64,000 nt of DNA, from contig OZ037878.1 of assembly GCA_964035575.1 (NCBI GenBank), forward strand, positions 1 to 64,000, read 5' to 3'. The number at the start of each line of letters is the position of its first letter. The stretch's first letter is position 1. The stretch is from Rhynchopus sp. YZ270_cl-10. Lineage: Eukaryota; Euglenozoa; Diplonemea; Diplonemida; Diplonemidae. Of the stretch, positions 26,830 through 37,238 are shown one piece after another. The notes under the pieces were generated by a model. That model ran no database searches, was not told where the DNA came from, and was given only the letters and a program-made list of their open reading frames with translations. The translations under genes and the position numbers were made by a program.

Positions 26830-28365
26830 TCACCCTTCTTTCTGCACGGTTGCGGGGTCGGGCACGTTGTCAATCTCGGCTTGCAAGCGCAAGCAACCCT
26901 GAAAGAAGCCCTTCCCGATGGTAACGACACTCCTCAGCCCCGAAAGACAAACTCTCTTCAACGCCGAGCAGTTGTGAAGAAATTGGTCACCTATTTTGGT
27001 GACATTGCTCAACCCCGAAAGGTCGACCGACGTCAAATGCTTGCAGTAGCTAAGAAAATGCTCCTCAATCACAGTCACGCGACGAAACACTGAGAGGTCA
27101 ACCGTTCGCAATGCAGTGCTGGCAAGAAAGACTCTCCCTATTTTAGTGACACTGCCGAACCCCGACAGGTTGATGCTCTCCAATCGCTCGTCGAAGCAGA
27201 TGAAGTTAAATCCTATCACAGTCACATTGCACAACCCTGTGAGGTCAAGCTCTGTCAACTGTGGGCAATTGTCCAGGAAGGCATTCCCTATTTCGGTGAC
27301 AACCGACACAGCACTAAGGTCAAGTCGCGTTAACGCACTGCGTTGCAAGAAGCCATGAGGAATCTCAGTCGCAACCTCGGCCTCCAAAAGCAAACGCGCA
27401 ACGTCCGGATCGTCCACAGTCGCCAACCTCTGTTTTGTCAGGTCTGTCTCGCCCAATGCGTGAAGTGCTGCAATGGCAGCAAACTTCGTTGTCCTCATGA
27501 GCGTGGGGGCCCGTTTTCGATGCATGCACCCCTATCCGAGATAGGTGATACAATACATCGTGGAGGTGATGTTACATAAGTCCATCACCGCCCCTGCTGT
27601 GCCCATCCTTCTGCTTCGTCTGCTTCTTCTTGAAGAAGCCTCCCAGCGTCGTCTGTCGCCCCTTCGAGGTGTCGTGGTGGCGGCGGCAGCAGTGATCCAG
27701 CGTACTCTTCTCTTGCACACAGTTCCCGCACCTCGAGAGTCTATGCTTAGTGCATGCTTCGTGTCGGATCGGTAACCCGTCGTCGTTGGAGTGGTGCGCA
27801 AAGCAGCAATGCATCAGGTCTGCCTGGGCGTTCTTCGAGCAGGCATCACACTTCGTCTTCCGGTGCAGCACACATATCGCAAACTGGAAGATCGGAACCG
27901 CTCCTTCAGGTGCCTTCACGGGTGCGTCCCCTGGACGCACGTGCTCATGGTGCCGGTAGCGAGCATGCGCAGATGTCTCCTGTTCAGCCCGCTGGATGAA
28001 TGGTAGTGCCCTCCTGCCCCTAACTTCTGTGGAGGGGTACGCCGTCTCAGCAGAATACTCCCCCATCCATGTACCTCTCGCTCTATCGCCACCACGGAGC
28101 TCCGCCTCAGACATGCCTTCGGAGCTGCGTTGCAGACGGTACGCCACACCTTCGTTGTCCTCATGAGCATAATCGTGTCCCCAGCACTCAGCTCCTTGAT
28201 GCCCTCCTCTTCACGCAGCACCTCCCCTCTGAAAGTCATCTGAAAGCTGTCTTCCTGCAACCCTGCTGCAGACGCCACCTTCAGACGCAGGTCTCCAAGT
28301 GCATCATCCACACCCACCTCCACCACATGTTCCTTATCATCAAAATCCTTGATCGTGAGATCCAT
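26830..28365 (-). CDS. Ubiquitin-like/LRR protein 1, interrupted by a 666-nt intron-like insertion
   Basis: Exon 1 (28365-28150, 72 codons) encodes an N-terminal ubiquitin-like domain (MDLTIKDFDDKEHVVEVGVD ... LSAGDTIMLMRTTK). Exon 2 (27483-26830, 217 codons plus stop) begins FAAIAALHALGETD and carries BspA-type leucine-rich repeats of about 23 residues (LTRLDLSAVSVVTEIG, LTELDLTGLCNVTVIG, and so on). The intact paralog at 29069-30340 reads straight through MRTTKFAAIAALHALGETD, so removing 28149-27484 restores the frame exactly. The insert begins GT after AAG and ends AAG. If not spliced, the gene is broken. Predicted product 289 aa, shorter than the paralog at its C-terminus. Likely an intracellular protein-interaction module; role unknown. 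Confidence 0.7.
27503..28149 (-). mobile_element. Introner-like insertion with 19-bp target duplication
   Basis: A 647-bp insertion relative to the paralogous gene. It is flanked by CTTCGTTGTCCTCATGAGC at 27484-27502 and 28150-28168 (plus-strand reading). On the gene strand it starts GTGTGG directly after exon sequence ACGAAG, and the duplicated ACGAAG provides the 3' AG. Termini are not clear inverted repeats (only GTG is shared). A hairpin CCTATC-TCG-GATAGG lies near its 3' end. There is no poly(A) tail. Confidence 0.7.
27572..28147 (-). CDS. ORF inside the insertion: duplicated Cys/His module and PIP box
   Basis: An open frame of 191 codons on the same strand as the host gene; its first ATG is at codon 12, giving 180 aa. 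Residues 92-119 and 132-158 repeat one pattern: C-x2-H-R-x3-C-x2-C-x(8-9)-H-C-C-x2-H-H (HCCFAHH and HCCRRHH cores), presumably zinc-binding. Residues 165-172 are QTTLGGFF, a perfect PCNA-interaction (PIP) motif, followed by a basic KKKQTKQK tail. It starts right at the insert edge, so it may be the tail of a larger gene. I recognise no family. Confidence 0.5.
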   Translation of the reverse strand: MAYRLQRSSEGMSEAELRGGDRARGTWMGEYSAETAYPSTEVRGRRALPFIQRAEQETSAHARYRHHEHVRPGDAPVKAPEGAVPIFQFAICVLHRKTKCDACSKNAQADLMHCCFAHHSNDDGLPIRHEACTKHRLSRCGNCVQEKSTLDHCCRRHHDTSKGRQTTLGGFFKKKQTKQKDGHSRGGDGLM

Positions 28366-29068
28366 TTTTTGTGTTTTTGTGTTTTGTGCTGTGGCGTTTA
28401 TCGTGGAGAAGGTGTGGACAAGCAAGAAACAAAGAGATAAAAACGGAAGCTGCAATATGCAGACAACCCATTAATGAGCGAACTCAACAGGATGCAGGCA
28501 CAAAGTACCCTGCGGCACACAACCAGAAGATGCAAAAAGGAACTGAGGCTTGCCTGCACCACAATGCGAACCAGACCTGCACACCCACCTCCCGACGAAG
28601 CATCCTGAGCTTGCAGGTAATCCCACCACAACCAGAAGAACGGAATGTTTCATATTTCGCGCCGAACATAATAGCAGTAATGTAATTTCATATACTTTCT
28701 TTTCTTAAACGAAATGAAAAGAAAGCAAAGAGGGTCGCCGAACATAATAGCAGTAATGTCAAAATCTCTTTATTTTTCTCTTTGTCTATTTTTCCTGCAT
28801 TTATTATTCTCTTCTTGTATTTTCTTTTGTTTTGGTTGTTCTTAGATACGCTCAATCGCCTATCGAGTTCCGTGAATAGCACGGAACTCCTTTCCAGGTA
28901 TATCCATGGAAAGACAGTATCATGTGATACCGGGGGAAAAAATTGAAAAAAGGTGTCGTTGAGAAAAAACAAACAACGGACGCGCTGTGTGAAAAACGAG
29001 TGTTTCTCTGCGCGTGATATTTTGTGGGGAAGAATAAAACATTATGAAAAAAACTCGTTGCGTTCCCA
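28366..29068. other. Duplicated 5' flank and spacer between UBL-LRR genes
   Basis: 28366-28660 is nearly identical to 30341-30650, the 5' flank of the second gene, including CCACAG as possible SL acceptor. 28690-29068 is AT-rich without a recognised gene. Confidence 0.7.
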
Positions 29069-30340
29069 CTATCGTTTCCGCTGCGCTCTCCCTCCATTCG
29101 GTTTTCTCTTACTTAGGGAAAAAAAACTTAAAAAAACACACTGAAAAAGATACAACACACTCAACATTTGGGAACACAGCAAAGGAAAAAAACCCACAAA
29201 ATTTTGCGAACCCTTGCTCTCTGCTAACACTGCTTCCCTTTCCTCAGAGGGCTCTGTGTCTGCATGAAGACGCTTCCGCCTGCACCCTTCTTTCTGCACG
29301 GTTGCGGGGTCGGGCACGTTGGCAATCTCGCATCTCAGCCCGTGAATCCCGTCAATCGGCAAATGCGGTTCTTTCGCAAGCAACCTCCTCACAACCAGAG
29401 CGTCCTTGCTCAACCCTGAGGCATCGATTCTTGTTAACTTTGAGCGGAGAGGAAAGCAGGAGTAGAAGAAGCCCTCCCCAATACTCCTGACCCCGCTCAA
29501 CGCAGACAGGCCATCGACGACTTGCAAGCGCAAGCAACCCTGAAAGAAGCTCACCCCGATGGTAACGACACTCCTCAGCCCCGAAAGACAAACTCTCTCC
29601 AACGACGTGCAGTTGTAAAGAAATCCGTTACCTATTTCGGTGACATTGCTCAACCCCGAGAGGTCCACCGACGTCAAATCCGTGCAGTTGCCAAGAAATA
29701 CCCCCTCAATCACAGTCACGCAGCGAAACACTGATAGGTCAACCGTTCGCAATGCAGAGTGGCCAAGAAAGCATTGACCTATTTTAGTGACACTGCCGAA
29801 CCCCGACAAGTTGATGCTCTCCAATCGCTCGGCGCCGTTGATGAAGAAACCTCCTATCACAGTCACATTGCACAACCCTGTGAGGTCAAGCTCTGTCAAC
29901 TGTCGGCAAAGGTTCAGGAAGTCATTCCCTATTTCGGTGACAACCGACACAGCACTAAGGTCAAGTCGCGTTAACGCACTGTATTCCAAGAACTCATCAG
30001 GAATCTTAGTCGCAACCTCGGCCTCCAAAAGCAAACGCGCAACGTCCGGATTCTTCACAGTCGCCAACCTCTCTTTTGTCAGGTCTGTCTCGCCCAATGC
30101 GTGAAGTGCTGCAATGGCAGCAAACTTCGTTGTCCTCATGAGCATAATCGTGTCCCCAGCACTCAGCTCCTTGATGCCCTCCTCTTCACGCAGCACCTCC
30201 CCTCTGAAAGTCATCTGAAAGCTGTCTTCCTGCAACCCTGCTGCAGACGCCACCTTCAGACGCAGGTCTCCAAGTGCATCATCCACACCCATCTCCACCA
30301 CATGTTCCTTATCATCAAAATCCTTGATCGTGAGATCCAT
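29069..30340 (-). CDS. Ubiquitin-like/LRR protein 2
   Basis: 423 aa. Residues 1-68 form a ubiquitin-like domain (MDLTIKDFDDKEHVVEMGVD...). Residues 72-105 are a short helical linker (HALGETDLTKERLATVKNPD), then about nine BspA-type LRRs (LTRLDLSAVSVVTEIGNDFL, LTSVDLSGLSNVTEIG) to about residue 310, then a non-repeat tail. The extreme C-terminus after SKGSQNFVGFF is hydrophobic and then basic and is probably read-through of former flank. The start was chosen at MDLTI because the upstream in-frame residues are shared flank and the SL acceptor CCACAG lies just before it. Paralogs at 26830-28365 and 50977-51792. Function unknown. Confidence 0.8.
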   Translation of the reverse strand: MDLTIKDFDDKEHVVEMGVDDALGDLRLKVASAAGLQEDSFQMTFRGEVLREEEGIKELSAGDTIMLMRTTKFAAIAALHALGETDLTKERLATVKNPDVARLLLEAEVATKIPDEFLEYSALTRLDLSAVSVVTEIGNDFLNLCRQLTELDLTGLCNVTVIGGFFINGAERLESINLSGFGSVTKIGQCFLGHSALRTVDLSVFRCVTVIEGVFLGNCTDLTSVDLSGLSNVTEIGNGFLYNCTSLERVCLSGLRSVVTIGVSFFQGCLRLQVVDGLSALSGVRSIGEGFFYSCFPLRSKLTRIDASGLSKDALVVRRLLAKEPHLPIDGIHGLRCEIANVPDPATVQKEGCRRKRLHADTEPSEEREAVLAESKGSQNFVGFFPLLCSQMLSVLYLFQCVFLSFFSLSKRKPNGGRAQRKR

Positions 30341-31097
30341 TTTTTGTGTTTTTGTGTTTTGTGCTGTGGCGTTTATCGTGGAGAAGGTGTGGACAAGCAA
30401 GAAACAAAGAGATAAAAACGGAAGCTGCAATATGCAGACAACCCATTAATGAGCGAACTCAACAGGATGCAGGCACAAAGTACCCTGCGGCACACAACCA
30501 GAAGATGTAAAAAGGAACTGAGGCTTGCCTGCACCGCAATGCGAACCAGACCTGCACACCCACCTCCCGACGAAGCATCCTGAGCTTGCAGGTAATCCCA
30601 CCTCAACCAGAAAAACGGAATGTTTCATATTTCGCGTCGAACATAATAGCAGTAACGCGAAATAGGCCAGGACGTAACAATCGTTAGCCCCCTGAGCACT
30701 TTGTCTCTGAGCACAAATATTATCCTACTGTCGTTACCATCAAAAACAAAGAGTGGGTTGAGTGCGGGGGGTGGTCGTATTTCAATATTATTCAACAAAA
30801 ATTCTAGTACAATAATATGGGAGATTGAGGAGGAGTGTGGGGAAAATACAAACAAAACTATTTTTTGGGCGGGAAAAGGGTTGACAAAATGTACAGCGAA
30901 TAAAAAGGCTAAGACTTTGCCCCCCTTCTTAGTAACGGCGAGGGGAGACGCGGCCAGTTTCCTCAGTGAACGACAGATGCGCGCTGTGGGGGGTTTTATG
31001 GGGTGGTTGCTATTATTGAAAGGTTGTGTTAGTAAGAAATATTTTGACTTGAAATACAAAGCCCTTGTGACCACCCTACATCCATTTTGTGTTTAAA
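30341..31097. other. Spacer between UBL-LRR 2 and BILBO1-like 2
   Basis: First 310 bp duplicate 28366-28660. The remainder holds no recognised gene; 31042-31075 carries a dispersed TTTGACTTGAAATACAAAGC motif. Confidence 0.5.
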
Positions 31098-32889
31098 TCA
31101 GATAAAAATAATGGCATACGTTCTGAGTGCTTCTTCCTTCTTCTCCATTGCCTCGCGCTGCTCGCGGAGGCGCACCTCCATTTGGAGGAGTTCGTTTTCT
31201 TTTGCTTCTTCCTCTTCTCTTTTCATGTCTGTTTCGGACTCGATGTCACGCACCTTCTCGACGTTCGCACGGTGCAGCTCGAGCTGCTGTGCCGAGCGCG
31301 ACTCTGCCTCCTTGCGGAGGGTGTGCATCGAGAGCACCTCTTGGCTCTCGCGCAGGACAGTCTGCTTGCCGGCAACAGCAGTCTGCACTCCACGCTGCTT
31401 TGCTTTGTGCTCCTTCAGCAGCTCCGCCTCAAGCTCAACAGAACGCTTCAGGTCTTCCTCCGCCCTGGCCACCGCCTCGTCTGCCTCGTTCCTCTGTGCT
31501 TCTAACTGTGGGTCGTCAATCTGCTGCGCTTTCTCCTGTGCCTCTTGAATCTGCACCTGGCTGTCCGTGATCGCCTTCTCCTTCCGGTCGAGGTCACGCT
31601 GCTGGTCTTGCACAAGGCGCTGTAGACGTTCCAGCTCCTTTGCAGACCTGTCGCGGTCGGACTCCTGCTGCTTCACCTTTTTGTTCATCATTTCGATGCC
31701 GCGTTCGGCAGTTTTCTTCGCAATTTCGATCTTCTTGTATGCCTCGCGTGCGCTGGCCTGCGTGCTCTTCATGTCGCGCAGTGAGGTGCGCATCTCCTCT
31801 GAGACCTTGCCCGCCTCAAACTTCGCGTCTCCCGCTTCCTTCTCTTCCGCCTCCGCACGCTCCACTTCTGCGTCGCATTCGTCAATCTTTGCCTTCCCAG
31901 AGTCAGCCTCAAGCTCTGCGTCAAGGGTCGCTTGCTTCGCTGTCTCGTGATGCGCCTCCAGCTCTTCCTGTCAGGAAATGATGTTACGATGAAGGGTTGA
32001 AAAAAATGATCCGAAGACGTCGGAATGGGTGAAGGGAAAAAGGTGTCCCAGACCCGGAAAAACATACCAAAATGTCCTGCTGCTGCGACATCCTCTGCTT
32101 CCTCACAAGCTCCTGATGGTAGTGCTTCGCACGGAAGTGCATGCTGTCCACGATCTTCGGGTACAGCTCTGCGAAGTATTGGAACTCTGTGAAGGACACA
32201 ACACCGTCCTCGTTGAGGTCTGTCTTCTGGAAGAGGTCGAGGCAGGTCTCCGCTGTCAGGCCTTGGGCAGACGTGAGGCGGAGGCGTTCGCAGCCTTGCT
32301 GCCACTCCTCTAGGGTCACTGCACGGGTGTGCTGGGTGTCCAGCTCGTCGTACACCTGCCGCACCTTGTCTGAGTACGGGATGTGGCTGCGATCTGTGAA
32401 CTGCGAATGCATCACCGGCGCGACGGGCTCAACATGGTGCAGTGCAGACGCAGGGGAGTACGCCATGGGTGGTGTGAGCGACGGTGCTCTGGTGTGACTC
32501 ACAGCGATGTTCGCAATGCTTGCGGCAATGCTCATCTGGTCTTTGTACTCATGCCCAGGGTGCGAGGAGTGCACTGCAGGCTTGGTCGGGGGCGGGATAC
32601 GCCCGGGGGTGTCCTTATGCCACTGCGACTCACGCTGGAAGACGTAGATCTGGCAGTAGTCCTCTAGCTGGCTGCTCGCGACAAGGTCGACCCACATGTC
32701 CATGCGCTCGTCGAAGACCTGCGCACGGTGGAATTCAAACAGTGGTGCCGACGGACGTCTAATAGCAGACTCAGCAGTGCACACTGAGATGATCTTCTCA
32801 CGCAGCTCTGCAATAGTCGGGACAAGAGGGAAGGTCAGTTCGAAGTTGCACTTCCCCCCAATGTCAACGGCAGTCAAAGCGACGAACAT
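31098..32889 (-). CDS. BILBO1-like flagellar pocket collar protein 2
   Basis: Exon 1 is 32889-32068 (274 codons), the intron 32067-31968 (100 nt, GTATGT...CTGACAG), and exon 2 31967-31098 (289 codons plus stop); 563 aa. The N-terminal domain FELTFPLVPTIAELREKI...FHRAQVFDERMDMWVDL...DYCQIYVFQ followed by WHKDTPGRIPPPTKP (residues 90-104) matches the BILBO1 N-domain pattern (trypanosome form WHKESQKEIPP...). An EF-hand loop DLNEDGVVSFTE is at 224-235. Exon 2 is a continuous coiled coil ending in a KELL/RLREQREAMEKKEE heptad region. BILBO1 (587 aa in T. brucei) polymerises to build the flagellar pocket collar. The same domain order and intron place occur in the neighbour at 34643-36470. Confidence 0.8.
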
Positions 32890-34642
32890 TGTATGAAAAT
32901 GTGTATCGGAGACCTGAACAGAAATGTTTGGAAATAATCTAAAAAATGGAAATACCTATCAATAGCTATCTTCACCCACACAGAAAAAACGGGAAACGAA
33001 ACACTCTCCGTTTGTTAGTTGTACGCTTCCGGATGAAAGCACAAAAAAATTCAACTATTGCTGACTGGGAAAGCTGGCCGGGAGGGGACAAGGTGAACTG
33101 GGACAACATCAACCCCACAGTCCCCAAAAACAACGCACTTGAGCCTGCCACTGATGACGACTGCATTGTTCCCTCATGCATTGTGCACAAGAAGGGGGTG
33201 CTAAGCTGTATGAGCTGTGGAAGGCAATGCTCAAAAACATGCATGCGCACCAAGGGCTCGTCCCGGAGGAAGTCATCTCCAACTTTCTGAAGACTGAGAA
33301 GTGGAATCTGTCCGGCATGAGCATGGAGACACGCCCCCAACGCTAAGGTGAAGAAGGAGAAGTCGAGTAGATGAATGCGATCAACAAACAACAAGCAACG
33401 AATAAAGAATGGGGGGAGTATTTCATTTTTTTATAACTTTGTTTGAAAATAAAAGATTGGGCAACAGTGCTGTAAACAGACTCATATATTTTTGTTTCCG
33501 AACTCTGAAGGAAGAAGGAGAAGGGGGGGGGGTAAAGTCTAGCGATTACTTTCTGGATAAGCCCAAAAGCAAAAATACAAAAAACCCTACTCCCTGAAGC
33601 TCCTTCCTTTTGCCCCTTCGTGTCTTGAAAGATGTTCGTTTTGTGTTGCACAAAAAAAAGGGGGAAATTAACAGTTGTCGACAAAAAAAAAACTGCCATT
33701 TTTAATAAAAAAAGTCCCGCAATACTTTTCTTCCGTGCTGTGGCCGCGGTAAACACAGTATTGTTCTGCCAAAAGGAGGGTACACCCCTTTAGCATGAAG
33801 TAAAAGAAACAGGGGAATCAAAACAATAAAAAGAAAAGTCAATTCGCGTGGAGGGGGGGAACGTTAGGGGGGGTGCGGTACAATGTAAGTTCCAGCATAG
33901 TTAGTTAAAACGATGTATGGACCTTTCTTTTTTGGTGAACGGGAACAAAGTATGGGAAACACATATAAAAAAAAATCGTACAAATCTGTATCACATATAA
34001 ACTCGGGCTACAAATTTTGAACTTACTAGGTGCGGACATCACGCGAGAATTGGGGGTTTCGTGCGTTGTGTGTTTTTTCTCTGTTCTTCGGGGGGGAGGA
34101 GAAACGAAGAAAGTCGGAAGGTACAAAGATAGGGAAAGGGGGTAGGGGGGGGACTACAATAAAACGGAAACGCGTAAATCGCCCTAAATTGGGGGTGCGA
34201 CTGCGCTGTTTCAAAATGTTTTCAACTATAAAAAAAAAACTAGCGGAAAGAAAGAAAAAAAAGAGTAAGGGACCTGTGCTTGGTCACATGGCATATGGGC
34301 CGTCATTTTTTTTTTAAAACGTTTGTGGTGTTCCCCGACCTTTCTCTGCTTCTTTTTCCCCTTTTTTGATAATCTGTTTAGTGTAGCCGCCATTCAGACA
34401 GTCTTCACCATCATTTTTTTTTCCCCTGCCCTGTTGCCCTCAACTGGGGGCTGTTTTCAGTATCCGTGGCTTCTCTTGGGGGAGCCGTTCCTGCCGTTCT
34501 CTTGGCTGAAGTCGCGGTGGGTGCTGTGGAAAGTTGTTTTTTTTTTGATAATCTAAAACGGCCAGTACAACACAAGTGGTCACATTATTTATGAAAAATC
34601 CATTCTGAAGCAGATAATTAGAAAGAAACTGATGCACTAATG
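32890..34642. other. Spacer between the BILBO1-like genes
   Basis: Mostly low-complexity A-, T- and G-run sequence. 33000-33350 on the plus strand keeps protein-like text in two frames (WESWPGGDKVNWDNINPTVP; VPEEVISNFLKTEKWNLSG), suggesting a decayed coding fragment of unknown origin. Confidence 0.45.
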
Positions 34643-36470
34643 TCAGAGCTCAAAATAAAGAACAGTTGAGAGCTCTTCCCCTCTCTGAAAGGCTAATGTG
34701 ACATACTTCCTGAGGTGCTCCTCCTTGCGCTCGACAGCCTCGCGCTGTTCACGCAGGCGGACCTCCATCTGGACAATCTCGTTCTCCTTCTGCTCCTGCT
34801 CGTCGCGCTTCACGTCGTCCTGAGCCTCGCGGTCTTCGTTGCGCTCGATCTGGCGGCGCAGATCCTCAACAGCCTTGTCGGTGCGGTCCTCAGCAGCCTT
34901 GCGCTGCTGCTCCTTCGCCTTCGAGGCCTGCGCGTCCTTCTCCAGCGCCTGCTTCTGCTGCTGCAGCTGCACGACGTTGCGCTGCGTGTTTCTGTGGTCG
35001 GCGTTCTTCTCGTTCTCGGCCTGCGTGGCGCGCTTGACGTCTTCCTCCTGCCCCTTCACAGCGTCCGCACGGTTGCGGGCGTCGTTCTCTGCGTTCGGGT
35101 CGTCGTCCTGCTCAGCGCGGTTGCGTGCGTCGTCAGCCTCCTGCTGCGCCTGCGCGATCTGGTCCTGCTGGCGCTGCATCTCACGCTCCTTCTCCTGCAC
35201 ACGGCGCATCAGGGCGTCAAGCTCGCGCTGGAGTCTGTCCATCTCCTGCACCTGGGCCTGCGCCTTCTTCTCCGCGTTGTCAACGCCACGCTGCGTCTGG
35301 CGGCGCTGAGCCTCCTTCTTCTTGATGTCCTCCTTGGCCTTCGCCTCCTCGGCCTTTGCCTCACGCAGACGGTTGCGTGCCTGCTCAGATTCCTGGTGGG
35401 CAAGGTTCTTCTCCTCGGCAGCAGCACGCTCGTCGTCACGCGCCATCTGCATCTCCCTCTCGATGTCGTCCAGCTTCTGCTGCACACCCATGCCGTCCGT
35501 CTCGGAGTCAAGCGCGCTCTGGCGGGCCTCGTCCTGGCGGCGCTCAGCATCCCTCTGCAAAACAAATGATATTGAGGCAGTGCGGTGGGGTGGGGTGACA
35601 TACCAGCTGGTCGTACTGCGAGTTGATCCTGTCCTTGTTCCTGTTCTCCTGGGCGACTCTGCGGGAACGGAAGTACATACTCTCGACAAGCTTCGGGTAC
35701 ACCTCGCTGAAGCCTTGGAACTCTGGGAAGGAGACGACACCATCCTGGTTCTTGTCGGCCTTCTTCTCGAAGAGGTCGTCCACAGTGGCGGCAGAGAGAC
35801 GCTCACCGTCGCCCGAGATGCGCAGACGTGTGAAGCAGTCCGTCCACTCCTGGTTCGTCACGCCACGGCTCTTGCGCTGGTCCAGCTCCTCGTACACGTA
35901 GCGCACGATCTCGCTCTTGGTCGGCGTATCGTCGGAGTTTCCGTTAGCATTGCTGTTGCCGTTGCCGTAGGCAGCGTGACGCGGGCTGAAGCCGTCGTCG
36001 TACTGGCGGGAGGGGCTTCCGTACCCACCCCCAGAGTTGTAAGGGCTGCCACCCGTGCTGCCCTCACGGAACTGCAGGTCGCTGTAGAGCGGTGCAGTGT
36101 AGCCTTCGTACGCAGGCGGCGACGAGGAGCGAGCGTAGTACGCGCCATCGGCGGGCTTGGTCGGGGGCGGGATGCGCCCGGGGGTGTCCTTGTGCCAAGG
36201 GGACTCCTTCTGGAAAATGTACACCTGGCAGTAGTCGTCGAGCTGGCTGCTCGCGACAAGGTCAACCCACATCTCCATGCGCTCGTCGAAGACCTGCGCA
36301 CGGTGGACGCGGAACGGTCCTGCCTGTGGGGGACGACGCATCTGTGCCTCCTTCGCCATCACCTCGTCGATACGTGCACGCAGCTCGCTGATGGTCGGGA
36401 GCGTCGGGAACGTAAGCTCAAAGTTGCATTTTCCACTCAAATCCACTGCCGCAAGGACCGTGAACACCAT
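34643..36470 (-). CDS. BILBO1-like flagellar pocket collar protein 1
   Basis: Exon 1 is 36470-35604 (289 codons), the intron 35603-35555 (49 nt, GTATGT...TTTTGCAG), and exon 2 35554-34643 (303 codons plus stop); 592 aa against 587 for T. brucei BILBO1. The N-terminal globular domain (residues 1-106) ends PWHKDTPGRIPPPTKP. A Tyr/Ser/Pro-rich linker follows (106-185), then an EF-hand region with a canonical loop DKNQDGVVSFPE at 239-250. Exon 2 is an unbroken Gln/Arg/Glu-rich coiled coil (RDAERRQDEARQ ... LREQREAVERKEEHLRKYV). The intron sits exactly 51 residues after the first residue of the EF loop, as in the paralog. Possible SL acceptor CATCAG 25-30 nt before ATG. Identification is from domain order and the W-H-K...PP motif. 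Confidence 0.82.
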
Positions 36471-37238
36471 TCTCGTTTGGGTAGTTGTTTTGTTCAGATC
36501 TGATGAAGTGAGGGTAGTTTGGGTGCAGGGGGTGGAGTGAGGGGTGAACTCAAACATGGAGAGAATAAGAGGGTATATTTGTGCAAGACAAAATGGGGGG
36601 AAAAGGTTGTGAGGAGCATGTTGAACTCTCCAAAGGGGTAGAAAGGCGAAACACAGGTAATAGGAAGAACAGTTGGCCACCACACGACAGCCAAAACAAT
36701 ACACCAAATAGTAACATAGTGCAAACGAGAAGAGCACCGTTATTTACACATTACCCACAAAACATGACGTAAAACTGTGGTATTTCGCGAAAGAACACCA
36801 TCCACACATTGCGCCATGTCCTCCCCCCTCCACCAGTTGTATCCACAATGCTATTTAGGTACAGTTGCGCAGACTTCTCCAAAGGTTGGAAAGTGGAACA
36901 GCTTGCACGGTACAATTAATAACAGGAGGAATGTCCGGTGAGGAGGGAAGGTGGGGTGCTATGAACAAGAGGGTACAGCAGAAAGCAATGAAGCAACATA
37001 CTGAGGCCACCTTGTCATAGCGCACAAAAGGAACGGGGGAAGGGAAGAGGGGGAGGGGGAGGGAGAGGGGGTAGGGGAGATCCGAAAGACAAACGGCGGG
37101 AAGTGCGCGCAACCATAGCACGATTGCTCCCTGTCATTACCAACGACCTCCTGCGAAAATAAACTCGGTACGAATGTGCTGTGCACATATGTGAAACAAA
37201 CAAAGGAAGTGAGCCAGTCAACCTACACAAAAAAGGTT
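36471..37238. other. Intergenic, G/A-rich
   Basis: Contains a GGGGAGAGGGGGA-type purine tract near 37030-37080. No gene seen. Confidence 0.4.

Noticed and set aside
34715-36503. Long plus-strand frames opposite the BILBO1-like gene 1 (284 and 393 codons)
   Set aside because: Antisense shadows of a GC-rich coiled-coil gene; Leu/Val/Arg-rich composition without domain features.
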